Shown here one piece after another: positions 16,220-24,729 of a DNA stretch of 64,000 bases; positions within the stretch are counted from its first letter, which is position 1; each line of letters opens with the position of its first letter. Source of the DNA: Rhodoferax sp. BLA1 (GTDB taxonomy: Bacteria > Pseudomonadota > Gammaproteobacteria > Burkholderiales > Burkholderiaceae_C); the NCBI RefSeq assembly GCF_013416775.1, contig NZ_SZVI01000006.1:62001-126000 (forward strand), given 5' to 3'. The translations under genes and the position numbers were made by a program. The notes below the pieces were generated by a model. That model did not search any database. It was not told the DNA's origin and saw only the letters and a program-made list of their open reading frames with translations.

Positions 16220-18994
16220 ATGAGAATCACAAAAAATCCTACACGTGCCGCACTCTCAGTGCTGATGGTGTCTCTGCTGTTGGTGGCTTGTGGCGACAAG
16301 CCCGAAGCCATGATCAGCTCCGCCAAAGACTATCTGGCCAAGAATGACAGCAAAGCCGCCGTCATCCAGATCAAAAACGCACTGCAAAAAAGCCCGGACA
16401 TGCCAGAGGCGCGCTTTTTGCTTGGCAAGACTTTGTTAGAAAGTGGCGACGTAGCAGGCGCGGAAACCGAGTTGCGCAAGGCCTTGGCGCTGAATTTTCC
16501 TCAAGACCAAACCCTCCCCTTGCTGGCTACTGCGCTGCTGGCACAAGGTCAAGCTAAAAAGTTGACCTATGAATTTGGTAAAACGATCTTGACAGACAAG
16601 ACCGCGCAAGCGGCATTGCAGACCAGCCTGAGTAGCGCCTACGCAGCCCAGGGGCAGGCCGAGTCAGCACAAGCATCCCTGGATGCTGCCCTGGTGGCTT
16701 CACCTGACTACGCACCTGCCAAGCTGATTCAAGCACGCCAAAAAGGTGGCCAACGCGACTTTGATGGCGCGCTAGCCATTGCCAATGAAGTCATTTCCAA
16801 AAACCCGCAAAGTTTTGAAGCCTGGAAGCTCAAAGGTGACCTGCTGCGTTACGCCAAAAACCAACCAACCGAGGCACTGGCCGCCTACCGCAAATCGGTC
16901 GAGATCAAACCCGATTTTCTGACGGGCCAGGCTGCTGCAGTCACCTTATTGTTACAACAAGGTGATCTACCGGAGGCAGCCAGTCAGATCGAGCAGCTGA
17001 GAAAAATCGCGCCCAACATCCCACAAACCAAATTCCTGGAGGCCAACCTGGCTTACCAGCAAAAAAACCTGCCCGCCGCCCGCGAGTTGGTACAGCAAGT
17101 TCTCAGAACTGCGCCCAACAGTGTGCAGGGAATGCAACTGGCTGGCGCCATTGAGCTTCAGCTCAATTCTCCGGTGCAAGCAGAGGTCTATCTGAACAAA
17201 GCGCTGCAAGCTACACCCAATCTGCCTTTGGCGCGCCGCTTGCTGGTGATGACTTACCTGCGATCCGGCCAAGCCACAAAAGCGTTGGAGACACTGAAAC
17301 CAGGCTTGGCCGGTGACAACGTGGACCCCGGCCTGTATGCGGTGGCGGGCGAGGTGTACCTGCAGAACAATGACGTGAAAAAAGCCGAGGAATACTTCAC
17401 CAAAGCCACCCAGCAAGACCCCCAAAATGCCAGGAACCGAACTTCGTTGGCTTTAACCCACTTGATCAGTGGGCAGGTAGATAACGCCTTTGGTGAACTG
17501 AACAACATTGCCGCCTCAGATACCGGAACTACCGCTGACCTGGCCCTGATCAGTGCCCACCTGCGCCGCCAGGAGCTGGACAAGGCACTGAAGGCCATCG
17601 ACGCTCTTGAAAAAAAACAGGCAGACAAGCCACTGGCAGCCAACCTGCGCGGACGGGTGTTGCTGGCCAAGCGTGACGTACCTGGCGCACGCAAGAGTTT
17701 TGAACGTGCCCTGCAGATTGATCCGCTGTTCTTTCCAGCCGTCGCCAGTCTGGCGGGCCTGGACTTGGTAGACAAGAAACCGCAAGACGCCAAGGCACGC
17801 TTTGACGCTGTGCTGGCCAAAGACCCAAAAAATGGCCAGGCGCTGCTGGCACAAGCGGAACTGGCTGGCAGAACCGGCGCTGGCAAGAACGAGGTCGGCA
17901 AACTGATCGCCAACGCCGTTTCAGCCAATCCCACGGAGGCTGCACCACGCCTGCTGCTGATTGACTTCCATCTGCGCAATAAGGATGTGAAACTGGCGAC
18001 CTCAGCTGCGCAGGACGCGGTTGCGACTTTGCCCAACAGCCCAGAGTTATTGGACGCTTTGGGCCGCACCCAACTTGCGGCAAGTGAATTCAACCAGGCG
18101 ATTGCCAGTTTCAACAAACTGGCTGGCATGCAACCACTGTCGCCGCAGCCTTACCTGCGCTTGGCTGATGTTCATATGGCCAACAAAGACAAAGCTTCCG
18201 CCGCAGTCGCTCTGCGTAAAGCGTTAGAGATCAAACCTGATCTGCAGCAGGCACAACGTGGCACCATCTTGTTGGACATGGATGGCAATAACATCTCTGG
18301 CGCATTGGCTACTTCCAAGACCATGCAAAAACAAGGCCCCAAGGATGCGGTGGGGTATGTTTTGGAAGGTGATATCAACGCATCCCAAAAGAACTGGGAG
18401 GCGGCGGCCTCAGCCTACCAGACGGGCCTGAAACAAACCAGCTCGGCCGAATTGGCCGTCAAACTGCACTCGGTACTGCTGGTGGCAGGCAAGGCAGCAG
18501 AGGCGGAGCGATTTGCCATCACCTGGCAAAGGGAGCAGCCCAAAGATGCTATTTTCCTGCTCTATCTGGGTGATGGTGCCATCGCCCGCCAAGACTACAC
18601 CAGCGCTGAAAGATACTACACCCGTGTGACTCAACTGCAGCCCAACAACGGTATGGCTTTTAATAACCTGGCCTGGGTGACTGCACGCTTGCACAAGGAC
18701 AACGCCATAGCTTTGGCGGAAAAAGCCAACACCCTGGTACCCAACCAGCCGGCATTCATGGACACCCTGGCCGTGTTGCTGTCTGACAAAGGCGACTACG
18801 CCAAAGCGTTAGAAGTGCAAACCAAGGTGGTCACACTGCAACCTGATAACCCGGTGTTCAAACTGAGTCTGGCCAAGATTCACATCAAAGGTGGCAGGAG
18901 AGATCTGGCAAAGGTGCAACTGGATCAATTGGCCAAGTTAGGAGACAAATTTACTGGGCAGAAGGAAGTGGCCGAGTTGCTGAAGTCTTTCTAA
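16220..18994 (+). CDS. prsT: PrsT, PEP-CTERM-system TPR-repeat lipoprotein
   Basis: 924 residues from ATG 16220, chosen over ATG 16199 because AGGGG lies 6 bases upstream and because the signal peptide then starts cleanly (MRITKNPTRAALSVLMVSLL). The lipobox is LLVAC with Cys near residue 24. The rest is a long array of about 20 TPR-type helical hairpins (for example AEAYLN-like and AKNDSKAAVIQIKNALQKSP units). It is a periplasmic lipid-anchored scaffold, thought to help polysaccharide secretion or assembly in exosortase systems. It ends the visible cluster; 143 bases later comes the sigma-54-promoted cassette. Confidence 0.94.
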   Translation: MRITKNPTRAALSVLMVSLLLVACGDKPEAMISSAKDYLAKNDSKAAVIQIKNALQKSPDMPEARFLLGKTLLESGDVAGAETELRKALALNFPQDQTLPLLATALLAQGQAKKLTYEFGKTILTDKTAQAALQTSLSSAYAAQGQAESAQASLDAALVASPDYAPAKLIQARQKGGQRDFDGALAIANEVISKNPQSFEAWKLKGDLLRYAKNQPTEALAAYRKSVEIKPDFLTGQAAAVTLLLQQGDLPEAASQIEQLRKIAPNIPQTKFLEANLAYQQKNLPAARELVQQVLRTAPNSVQGMQLAGAIELQLNSPVQAEVYLNKALQATPNLPLARRLLVMTYLRSGQATKALETLKPGLAGDNVDPGLYAVAGEVYLQNNDVKKAEEYFTKATQQDPQNARNRTSLALTHLISGQVDNAFGELNNIAASDTGTTADLALISAHLRRQELDKALKAIDALEKKQADKPLAANLRGRVLLAKRDVPGARKSFERALQIDPLFFPAVASLAGLDLVDKKPQDAKARFDAVLAKDPKNGQALLAQAELAGRTGAGKNEVGKLIANAVSANPTEAAPRLLLIDFHLRNKDVKLATSAAQDAVATLPNSPELLDALGRTQLAASEFNQAIASFNKLAGMQPLSPQPYLRLADVHMANKDKASAAVALRKALEIKPDLQQAQRGTILLDMDGNNISGALATSKTMQKQGPKDAVGYVLEGDINASQKNWEAAASAYQTGLKQTSSAELAVKLHSVLLVAGKAAEAERFAITWQREQPKDAIFLLYLGDGAIARQDYTSAERYYTRVTQLQPNNGMAFNNLAWVTARLHKDNAIALAEKANTLVPNQPAFMDTLAVLLSDKGDYAKALEVQTKVVTLQPDNPVFKLSLAKIHIKGGRRDLAKVQLDQLAKLGDKFTGQKEVAELLKSF

Positions 18995-19095
18995 ACTTCG
19001 ACACAGTTGTTTTACTGTCGGTATTGTTTACATCTGACTGGACGTTGATGGGCTTTGTATCAAAAACACCTGCAATTTCAACAACATAAGCCTGT

Positions 19096-19111
19096 TGGCG
19101 CACAATTTGCT
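19096..19111 (+). promoter_or_regulatory. Sigma-54 (-24/-12) promoter
   Basis: TGGCGCACAATTTGCT fits the consensus TGGCACR-N4-TTGCW at every conserved position except one, with GG (19097-19098) and GC (19109-19110) at the required 12-base offset. Transcription should begin near 19122, followed by CGAGGTGAG as ribosome-binding site and the ATG at 19138. The -12 box overlaps an imperfect 20-base palindrome at 19105-19124 (ATTTGCT/AGCAAAT). The only sigma-54 activator gene in the window, prsR, lies just upstream. Confidence 0.72.
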
Positions 19112-19137
19112 TGATCTAGCAAATACGAGGTGAGCTT

Positions 19138-19839
19138 ATGAACGAAACACAAACTGAATCTTTGCCACAAACCGTTGAGACAACTCAAGCGACTGGTATT
19201 GCGCGTCGGCGGTTGTTGCGTGCTGGCTTGGCTGCTGGACCTGTGGTGCTGACTTTGAGTGGGCGATCCGCCATGGCGGGAACGAGTTGTGGCACCGTTA
19301 AAGGTCTGTCGCCTATGGCTTGGGCGTCAATGGCTCCCGATGGTGCTTGTGTTGGCACATCTCACACCATCACTGGTCACGCTTGTGGCAGATCACCCGG
19401 GTATTGGAAACCGAACTGCGGCAGTAGTGCGCAAACTTTTCAGCCTGACTACAAATGGCCGGTTGCACCGTGTGACAAGCTCCAGACATTGGTGTACGGA
19501 ACTTACCAACTCAAATCATGGGGCGATTACCATTACACATCCTTCAAGGGGGTGGCGTCAAACGACTCCGGTTTCGCTAGGGGTGTGAAATTTAAGTCTG
19601 TGTTTACAACCAGCGCCGATACCCGCAGTTTCAGCCGGATTTTGATTGACGAGAGTGCCGCAGGAAATATCGAATGGCATTTTTGTGCCGCTTATTTGAA
19701 TTGCAAGGCCATGGCGGGGAGCTATGCGGTCACTGAAGCTGAGTTGAAATATCTCTATGAAAACAGACGCCTTGTGCCCGGTGGTAAACAGTTAACAGTC
19801 GGTCAAATCAAAGAGTTTTTGAACCAAACCTGGATTTAA
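19138..19839 (+). CDS. Exported Cys-containing SPGYWK-motif protein, HprK-type cassette
   Basis: 233 residues. An N-terminal stretch of about 20 polar residues leads to ARRRLLRAGLAAGPVVLTLS, a twin-arginine-like or long Sec signal ending at SAMA-GTSCG. The mature part carries seven or so cysteines, including CGTVK, DGACVG, GHACGRSPGYWKPNCGS and HFCAAYLNCKA. The GYWK block recalls the C-T/S-P-G-Y-W-K motif found in various secreted proteins. The C-terminus (YAVTEAELKYLYENRRLVPGG, then QIKEFLNQTWI) is helical and has no PEP-CTERM. It is the first gene behind the sigma-54 promoter and is followed by PqqD-like, HprK-like and nucleotidyltransferase genes, so it is a candidate substrate of that modification set. 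Function unknown. Confidence 0.8.
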   Translation: MNETQTESLPQTVETTQATGIARRRLLRAGLAAGPVVLTLSGRSAMAGTSCGTVKGLSPMAWASMAPDGACVGTSHTITGHACGRSPGYWKPNCGSSAQTFQPDYKWPVAPCDKLQTLVYGTYQLKSWGDYHYTSFKGVASNDSGFARGVKFKSVFTTSADTRSFSRILIDESAAGNIEWHFCAAYLNCKAMAGSYAVTEAELKYLYENRRLVPGGKQLTVGQIKEFLNQTWI

Positions 19840-19864
19840 ACTTTTTTCCAGGCTCTAACAAAGG

Positions 19865-20068
19865 ATGCAAGCGGCACTATCCAACCCGTTAGAGGACATT
19901 GCCGTTGCGCAATTTGCGGACGAACCCAGCGTTGTTCTTTTCATCCCTTGCTCCGGGGAAGTTTTCTTGTGTGCCGCTGATGATTGGAAGCAGTTCAAAG
20001 AAAATCCAACCGACAGGTCATCCGATTTGAAAGATGTCTTGTTGCGATCATGTGTGACCGGCCTGTGA
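19865..20068 (+). CDS. PqqD-like small protein (HPr-rel-A system type)
   Basis: 67 residues. The segment VVLFIPCSGEVFLCAADDW has the pattern of PqqD-like peptide-binding domains (strand, SG-turn, strand, helix), followed by a variable helix with DLKDVLLRS. It is shorter and more divergent than the usual ~90 residues. The start is unusual: AACAAAGG runs directly into the ATG with no spacer, and no other start codon is available in frame. It sits 25 bases after the exported protein and just before an HprK-related kinase, the order I know for the HPr-rel-A cassette. It would deliver a peptide or protein substrate to the partner enzymes. The family assignment is by context as much as by sequence. 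Confidence 0.6.
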   Translation: MQAALSNPLEDIAVAQFADEPSVVLFIPCSGEVFLCAADDWKQFKENPTDRSSDLKDVLLRSCVTGL

Positions 20069-20107
20069 GCAGTGTTTGGCTGGCTTCATTGCTATGACAA
20101 TGGAGCC

Positions 20108-21031
20108 ATGACTTCCCGTCGTCTCAGCGAGCTTACAGAAACCCAAATCGAACAGGCCCTTCAAGGCGAGGGCTTGGGTTTGGTTGTTGCTTCATTCCAC
20201 GGTCTGGTGCAATGCAATGCGGGGCTGCTTTCAAGTCCCCTTCACCTGTTGTATACAGACTATCTCGCGGACACCTCTCCCGTCGGCTTCTACGACTTCC
20301 GCATCAACCTGAAGAAATTCCGGTCCGCCCCCTGGAAACCTTGGCAAGTTAAATTTGACTGGGAGGGCAGCAGCCCGTTTCCCGCTCTACCCCTCGCTCA
20401 TGCCCACCCTTTGTTTGAATGGGGCTTGAACTGGTGTGTGGCGACCGCCAGCGGCGCCCACACCGTCATTCACTCGGCGGTGGTGGAGCGTGATGGCTTG
20501 GCACTGGTGTTGCCTGGGTCACCAGGATCAGGCAAAAGCACCTTGTGCGCCGCGCTGGCGTTGACCGATTGGCGGCTGCTTTCGGATGAACTCACAATCA
20601 TCTCGCAGGTTGATGGCAAGGTGCAGCCGGTGCCTCGCCCCATCAGCTTGAAAAATCAATCCATCGACATCATCAAAGCCTTTGTGCCGTCTGCAGAGCT
20701 GACGCCGCCGGTGGTGGCCACCCACAAAGGTGCGATTGCGTATGCCCGACCACCGCGAAGCGCCGTGCAGGCCAGCCATATGGCGGTGCCCGTGGGGTAT
20801 GTGGTCTTTCCGAAGTTTGTACCGGGTGCGCAGCTGGACTTTGAGCCTTTGACCCGTGCCGAGGCCTTGACCGAACTGATGGAAAACACCTTCAACGTCG
20901 GGCTGCTGGGCGCCGAAGGTTTTGCCTCGCTGGCGCGCGCCATCGCCAACGCCAAGTGCTACGCCGTGGAATATGGTGATCTGGTCTCCATCGTGAACTG
21001 GGTGAACACTACATGCCGACCCAGCGCCTGA
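20108..21031 (+). CDS. HprK-related kinase A
   Basis: 307 residues from ATG 20108; the reading frame is open back to GTG 20072, but MTSRRLSELTETQIEQAL is the expected N-terminus of this family. It carries the Walker A loop LPGSPGSGKSTLCAALAL (about 140-157) and LLSDELTIISQ, which corresponds to the D-D/E segment of HPr kinases. PVPRPISLKNQSID and YVVFPKFVPGAQ follow as in HprK-related proteins. No HPr homologue is in the window, so the target is probably not HPr. Related kinases phosphorylate lasso-peptide precursors in other bacteria; here the exported Cys protein or a peptide held by the PqqD-like protein could be the target (inference). It overlaps the next gene by 19 bases. Confidence 0.85.
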   Translation: MTSRRLSELTETQIEQALQGEGLGLVVASFHGLVQCNAGLLSSPLHLLYTDYLADTSPVGFYDFRINLKKFRSAPWKPWQVKFDWEGSSPFPALPLAHAHPLFEWGLNWCVATASGAHTVIHSAVVERDGLALVLPGSPGSGKSTLCAALALTDWRLLSDELTIISQVDGKVQPVPRPISLKNQSIDIIKAFVPSAELTPPVVATHKGAIAYARPPRSAVQASHMAVPVGYVVFPKFVPGAQLDFEPLTRAEALTELMENTFNVGLLGAEGFASLARAIANAKCYAVEYGDLVSIVNWVNTTCRPSA

Positions 21032-22047
21032 CACACCTGCTGAAAACACCCCAAAGCGTCTCAGAGGTGACCGATGCGCAGTGGAATGGGATCGTCGAGG
21101 CAGGGCGCAAAAATCAATTACTTGGCCAACTGGCGGCAGCGCTGCGTCGTGCGGGTGTGTTTGAGCTGGTTTTGCCTGCCGTTCAACGGCATCTGGCACT
21201 CGATGAACTGACTGCCCAACGGCGTGCGGAGGCGGCCCTGTGGGAACTCAAAGGCATGCGCCGAGCGATTGACCCGAGTGTTCCCCTGGTGGTGCTCAAA
21301 GGCTGCGCCTACATGGTGGCGGGTGACGTCAATGCCGGTGGTCGGCTGTTCTCGGACGTGGATCTGATGGTGCCCCGCGCTCATCTGGACGCCGTGGAAT
21401 CCTCTTTGATCAGCGTTGGCTGGAAACCCAGCCGTGTGAATGACTACGACTTGGCGTATTACCGCAACTGGATGCACGAGGTGCCGCCGATGGAACATGT
21501 GCGCCGCCACACCGTGTGTGACCTGCACCATGCCATCAACCCGCCGGTGTCACGCTACTACATCCCTCCGGAAAAGCTGTTTGCGCACCTGGTGGAAGTG
21601 TTGCCCGGCATCCACGTGTTGTCACCTACCGACCGGGTCATTCACTGCGCTTTGCATTTGCTGCAGGAAGGTGAACCGAAGAAGTTAATCCGTGACTTGT
21701 ATGACTTGCACCTGTTGCTACAGCAGCACTTTGGCGCAGACCAGGGCCTGACGCCACTGCTCTTGCGGGCCGATGAACTGGGCGTGGGCGCACCAACAAA
21801 AACAGCGGTCGCTGCCGCGCAGAGCCTGTTCGTTGACAACACAACAGCGCAGCTCCCGAAGGGCTGGTTGCAAAAGCAGGTAGAAATAGCGGCTTTGAGC
21901 ACTCTGGACAAAGGCCATCTGTCAGGTGAACTGGCCGGTTGGGCGGTGCTTGCCCATTCCCATTGGATGAAGATGCCCTTGCGCCTGCTTGTGCCGCATC
22001 TGACCCGAAAAACTTGGGTAACCTGGTTTCCTGACAAGGAAGTCTAG
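21013..22047 (+). CDS. Nucleotidyltransferase family protein (NTP_transf_5 type)
   Basis: 344 residues. The active-site motif of the polymerase-beta-like fold is GGRLFSDVDLMVPRAHLD (residues about 109-126), with the D-x-D pair DVD and the upstream VVLKGCAY strand. An HH-rich region (CDLHHAINPPVSRYYIPPE) and a helical C-terminal domain follow, as in the NTP_transf_5 family. These enzymes accompany HprK-like kinases in several peptide-modification loci. It would transfer a nucleotidyl or related group to the same substrate the kinase acts on; this is inference. It starts inside the kinase gene, so both are probably translated from one message. Confidence 0.83.
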   Translation: MPTQRLTHLLKTPQSVSEVTDAQWNGIVEAGRKNQLLGQLAAALRRAGVFELVLPAVQRHLALDELTAQRRAEAALWELKGMRRAIDPSVPLVVLKGCAYMVAGDVNAGGRLFSDVDLMVPRAHLDAVESSLISVGWKPSRVNDYDLAYYRNWMHEVPPMEHVRRHTVCDLHHAINPPVSRYYIPPEKLFAHLVEVLPGIHVLSPTDRVIHCALHLLQEGEPKKLIRDLYDLHLLLQQHFGADQGLTPLLLRADELGVGAPTKTAVAAAQSLFVDNTTAQLPKGWLQKQVEIAALSTLDKGHLSGELAGWAVLAHSHWMKMPLRLLVPHLTRKTWVTWFPDKEV

Positions 22048-22126
22048 GCGTCTTGCCAACTGACAGCTGGCTCGACAAAGAGCGGCTGACTCGTCCAACA
22101 GCCCGCCAGCGGATAATCCCGCCCCT

Positions 22127-24100
22127 ATGGCACTCATCACACTTCTAGACGCCCAGCTGGCATTCGGGCACGTGGCCCTGCTCGACCACGCTGATTTTTC
22201 CCTTGAAACGCAGGAGCGCGTTGGGCTGATTGGCCGCAACGGCGCTGGCAAGTCCAGCATGCTCAAGATCCTGGGTGGTCTGGACAAGCCCGATGACGGC
22301 ACGACGCAGGTACAAAACAACATCCGCATCGCCTATGTGGCACAGGAGCCGCAGCTCGACGCAGACGCTACTATTTTTGAAGCTGTCAGCGAAGGTCTGG
22401 CAAGGGTCAGAGCCCTGATTGAAGAATATTCCGAGGGACATGGCGACCTCGACGCGATGCAAAGCGAGATCGAGTCGCTCGATGGCTGGAACTGGGAGCA
22501 ACGTGTGGGTGAAACCCTGCACCGCCTGCATCTGGCGCCTGACGCGATTGTGCGCACCCTCTCAGGCGGTAACAAAAAACGTGTCGCCCTGGCACAAGCG
22601 CTGGTGGCCGCCCCCGACGTGCTGCTGCTGGACGAACCAACCAACCACCTGGACCTGGACAGCATCGAATGGCTGGAAGGCCTGCTGTGTGAGTTCAAGG
22701 GCAGCATCATCTGTATCACCCATGACCGCTCGTTCCTAGACAACGTGGCGACGCGCATCGTTGAATTGGACCGGGGCAAATTGTTGTCCTACCCTGGCAA
22801 TTTCGCGGCTTACCTGGTCCAAAAAGAGGAGCAGCTGGCGCAAGAGGCGGTGATCAACGCACGCGCCGACAAACTGCTGGCCCAGGAAGAAATCTGGATC
22901 CGCAAGGGTGTCGAAGCACGCCGTACCCGGGCCCAGGCCCGCATCGTGCGCCTGGGGGAATTGCGTGCCAAACACCAGGCACGCCGCGACGCCGTGGGCA
23001 GCGTCAACATGGACGTGGTCACCGGTGGAGCCAGCGGCAAACTGGTGGCCGAGTTGACCCATGTCTCCAAGAGTTTTGGTGACCGAAAAATCGTTGACGA
23101 CTTCTCCGCCACCATCCTGCGGGGTGACAAGATCGGTCTGCTAGGCCCCAATGGCGCGGGCAAAACCACCTTGCTCAAGCTGATTCTGGGTGAACTCAAG
23201 GCCGACCCGGCACCCGCCAACTCCCCCGCGCCCGAACCCGGCCACAGCCCCTGGGGCACGGTGCGCCAGGGCGCCAACATCTCGGTGGCGTATTTCGACC
23301 AGATGCGCAACGCGCTGGACCTGGACGCCACGCTGGAGGACTTCATCAGCCCGGGGAGCGAGTGGATTGAGATTGGCAACCAGAAAAAACACGTCAAAAG
23401 TTACCTGGGCGACTTTCTGTTCTCGCCGGCCCGTGCCAACTCACCCGTGCGTTCCTTGAGTGGTGGTGAACGCAACCGCCTGTTGCTGGCGCGCCTGTTT
23501 GCCCGCCCGGCCAATGTGCTGGTGCTGGACGAGCCGACCAACGATCTGGACATCGACACCCTCGAATTGCTGGAAGACCTGCTGCAAAACTACGACGGCA
23601 CGGTGTTTCTGGTCAGCCATGACCGCACCTTCCTCGACAACGTGGTCACCAGCACCATCGCGTATGAAGGCGACGCCAAGTGGCGCGAGTATGAGGGCGG
23701 CGTGACCGACTGGCTGGTGCAGAGCAAACGCGCTGCCGAGATTGCCAAGAGCAAAGGCCAAAAAGCCCCTAAGCCCTTTCATTATGAGCGCGAACAGCTC
23801 TCAAAAACGCAGCAGACCAAGCCGCCTGAGACACCTGCCCCAGCGCCTGCAAACGCAGCCACCACAGCGAAGGCACGCAAGCTTAGCTTCAAGGAACAGC
23901 GCGAACTCGATGGCCTGCCTGATCTGATTGCCAGCCTGGAAGCGGAACAAGCCGAGGCCGCCGCTCTGCTGGCCGACGGCAGCCTGTACGCAGTGGACAA
24001 CGCCCGCGCCCTGAAACTCGCTGCGCGTAGCGCCCAGATTGATGAAGAGCTGCTGGCCGCGCTGGAGCGCTGGGAAATTCTGGGCAACCCCGCGGCTTGA
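22127..24100 (+). CDS. uup: ABC-F ATPase, Uup type
   Basis: 657 residues with two ABC domains and no membrane segments. Domain 1: Walker A GRNGAGKSS, signature LSGGNKKR, Walker B LLLDEPTNHLDL. Domain 2: GPNGAGKTT, LSGGERNR, VLVLDEPTNDLDID. The linker between them contains the usual charged helices (EEIWIRKGVEARRTRAQAR). A charged coiled-coil C-terminal domain of about 100 residues is present (LSFKEQRELDGLPDLIASLE), which distinguishes Uup from most other ABC-F proteins. Uup acts on ribosomes or branched DNA; the precise role is unsettled. It is transcribed alone after an 80-base gap. Confidence 0.93.
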   Translation: MALITLLDAQLAFGHVALLDHADFSLETQERVGLIGRNGAGKSSMLKILGGLDKPDDGTTQVQNNIRIAYVAQEPQLDADATIFEAVSEGLARVRALIEEYSEGHGDLDAMQSEIESLDGWNWEQRVGETLHRLHLAPDAIVRTLSGGNKKRVALAQALVAAPDVLLLDEPTNHLDLDSIEWLEGLLCEFKGSIICITHDRSFLDNVATRIVELDRGKLLSYPGNFAAYLVQKEEQLAQEAVINARADKLLAQEEIWIRKGVEARRTRAQARIVRLGELRAKHQARRDAVGSVNMDVVTGGASGKLVAELTHVSKSFGDRKIVDDFSATILRGDKIGLLGPNGAGKTTLLKLILGELKADPAPANSPAPEPGHSPWGTVRQGANISVAYFDQMRNALDLDATLEDFISPGSEWIEIGNQKKHVKSYLGDFLFSPARANSPVRSLSGGERNRLLLARLFARPANVLVLDEPTNDLDIDTLELLEDLLQNYDGTVFLVSHDRTFLDNVVTSTIAYEGDAKWREYEGGVTDWLVQSKRAAEIAKSKGQKAPKPFHYEREQLSKTQQTKPPETPAPAPANAATTAKARKLSFKEQRELDGLPDLIASLEAEQAEAAALLADGSLYAVDNARALKLAARSAQIDEELLAALERWEILGNPAA

Positions 24101-24154
24101 CCTGAACGTCGCGCAAGGCCTGCGCGCGAAAGCTGGCGGCGGCAAGCCCTCAGA

Positions 24155-24643
24155 TCAGAGGTCAGCCAAGGGAATGCCACCGGCCGACTCGTCCACTCGC
24201 AGCAGGGCGATCAGCTCGGCCAGGTCATGGTCCAACTGTTGCAAGGTGTGTTCAGGCAGCTGGGCCAAGGCATCGGGCAGCACCCCCTCAAATGGACCCG
24301 GTGACTTGGCCAGCAAGGCCTGCGCTGGGGGCAAGATAAACAGCTGCACCTGGCGTTTGTCGACCTGACCTTTGTCGGCGCGGATCAGGCCCTTGGTCAA
24401 CAAGCCTTTGACCAGATTGCTAGCAGTGGACTGGTGCACATCCATGCTGCGGGCCAACTCACCCAGGCCAACACCAGGCTGGTCGCGGATCACACTCAAG
24501 GCCCAGACCTGGGCGCCACCCAGGCCCACCTGTTTTTCGACTTGTTTGAAATGGGTGCGCACCGCGTTGAACACAACGCGGAAACGGCGCAACACCTGGG
24601 TCGATTGCGCAGACTTGGCGCGAGAGGCTTCCGAGGGTGACAT
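24155..24643 (-). CDS. MarR-family transcriptional regulator
   Basis: 162 residues from ATG 24643 (a TTG at 24655 is also in frame). The winged helix is seen as VGLGELARSMDVHQSTASNLVKGLLTKGLIRADK, with the wing KRQVQLFILPPAQALL after it. Helices before and after form the dimer interface. It lies on the minus strand just downstream of the DapB-like gene and convergent with uup, so its own target is not evident. Ligand unknown. Confidence 0.85.
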   Translation of the reverse strand: MSPSEASRAKSAQSTQVLRRFRVVFNAVRTHFKQVEKQVGLGGAQVWALSVIRDQPGVGLGELARSMDVHQSTASNLVKGLLTKGLIRADKGQVDKRQVQLFILPPAQALLAKSPGPFEGVLPDALAQLPEHTLQQLDHDLAELIALLRVDESAGGIPLADL

Positions 24644-24729
24644 AAACAGCGGCAAATGGTTAAACAGGCGCCATGATAGTGGCCACCACTGCGGCCCAGC
24701 ATGGGGCAGAAGCAGAAAAGCAGCCTGGC

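Noticed and set aside
19138..19839. Possible PEP-CTERM substrate next to the exosortase-associated cluster.
   Set aside because: The C-terminus (EFLNQTWI) has no PEP motif, membrane helix or basic tail.
24101..24154. GCGCA-AGGCC-TGCGC stem after uup as a terminator.
   Set aside because: Only five pairs and no T-run on either strand; too weak to list as a feature.
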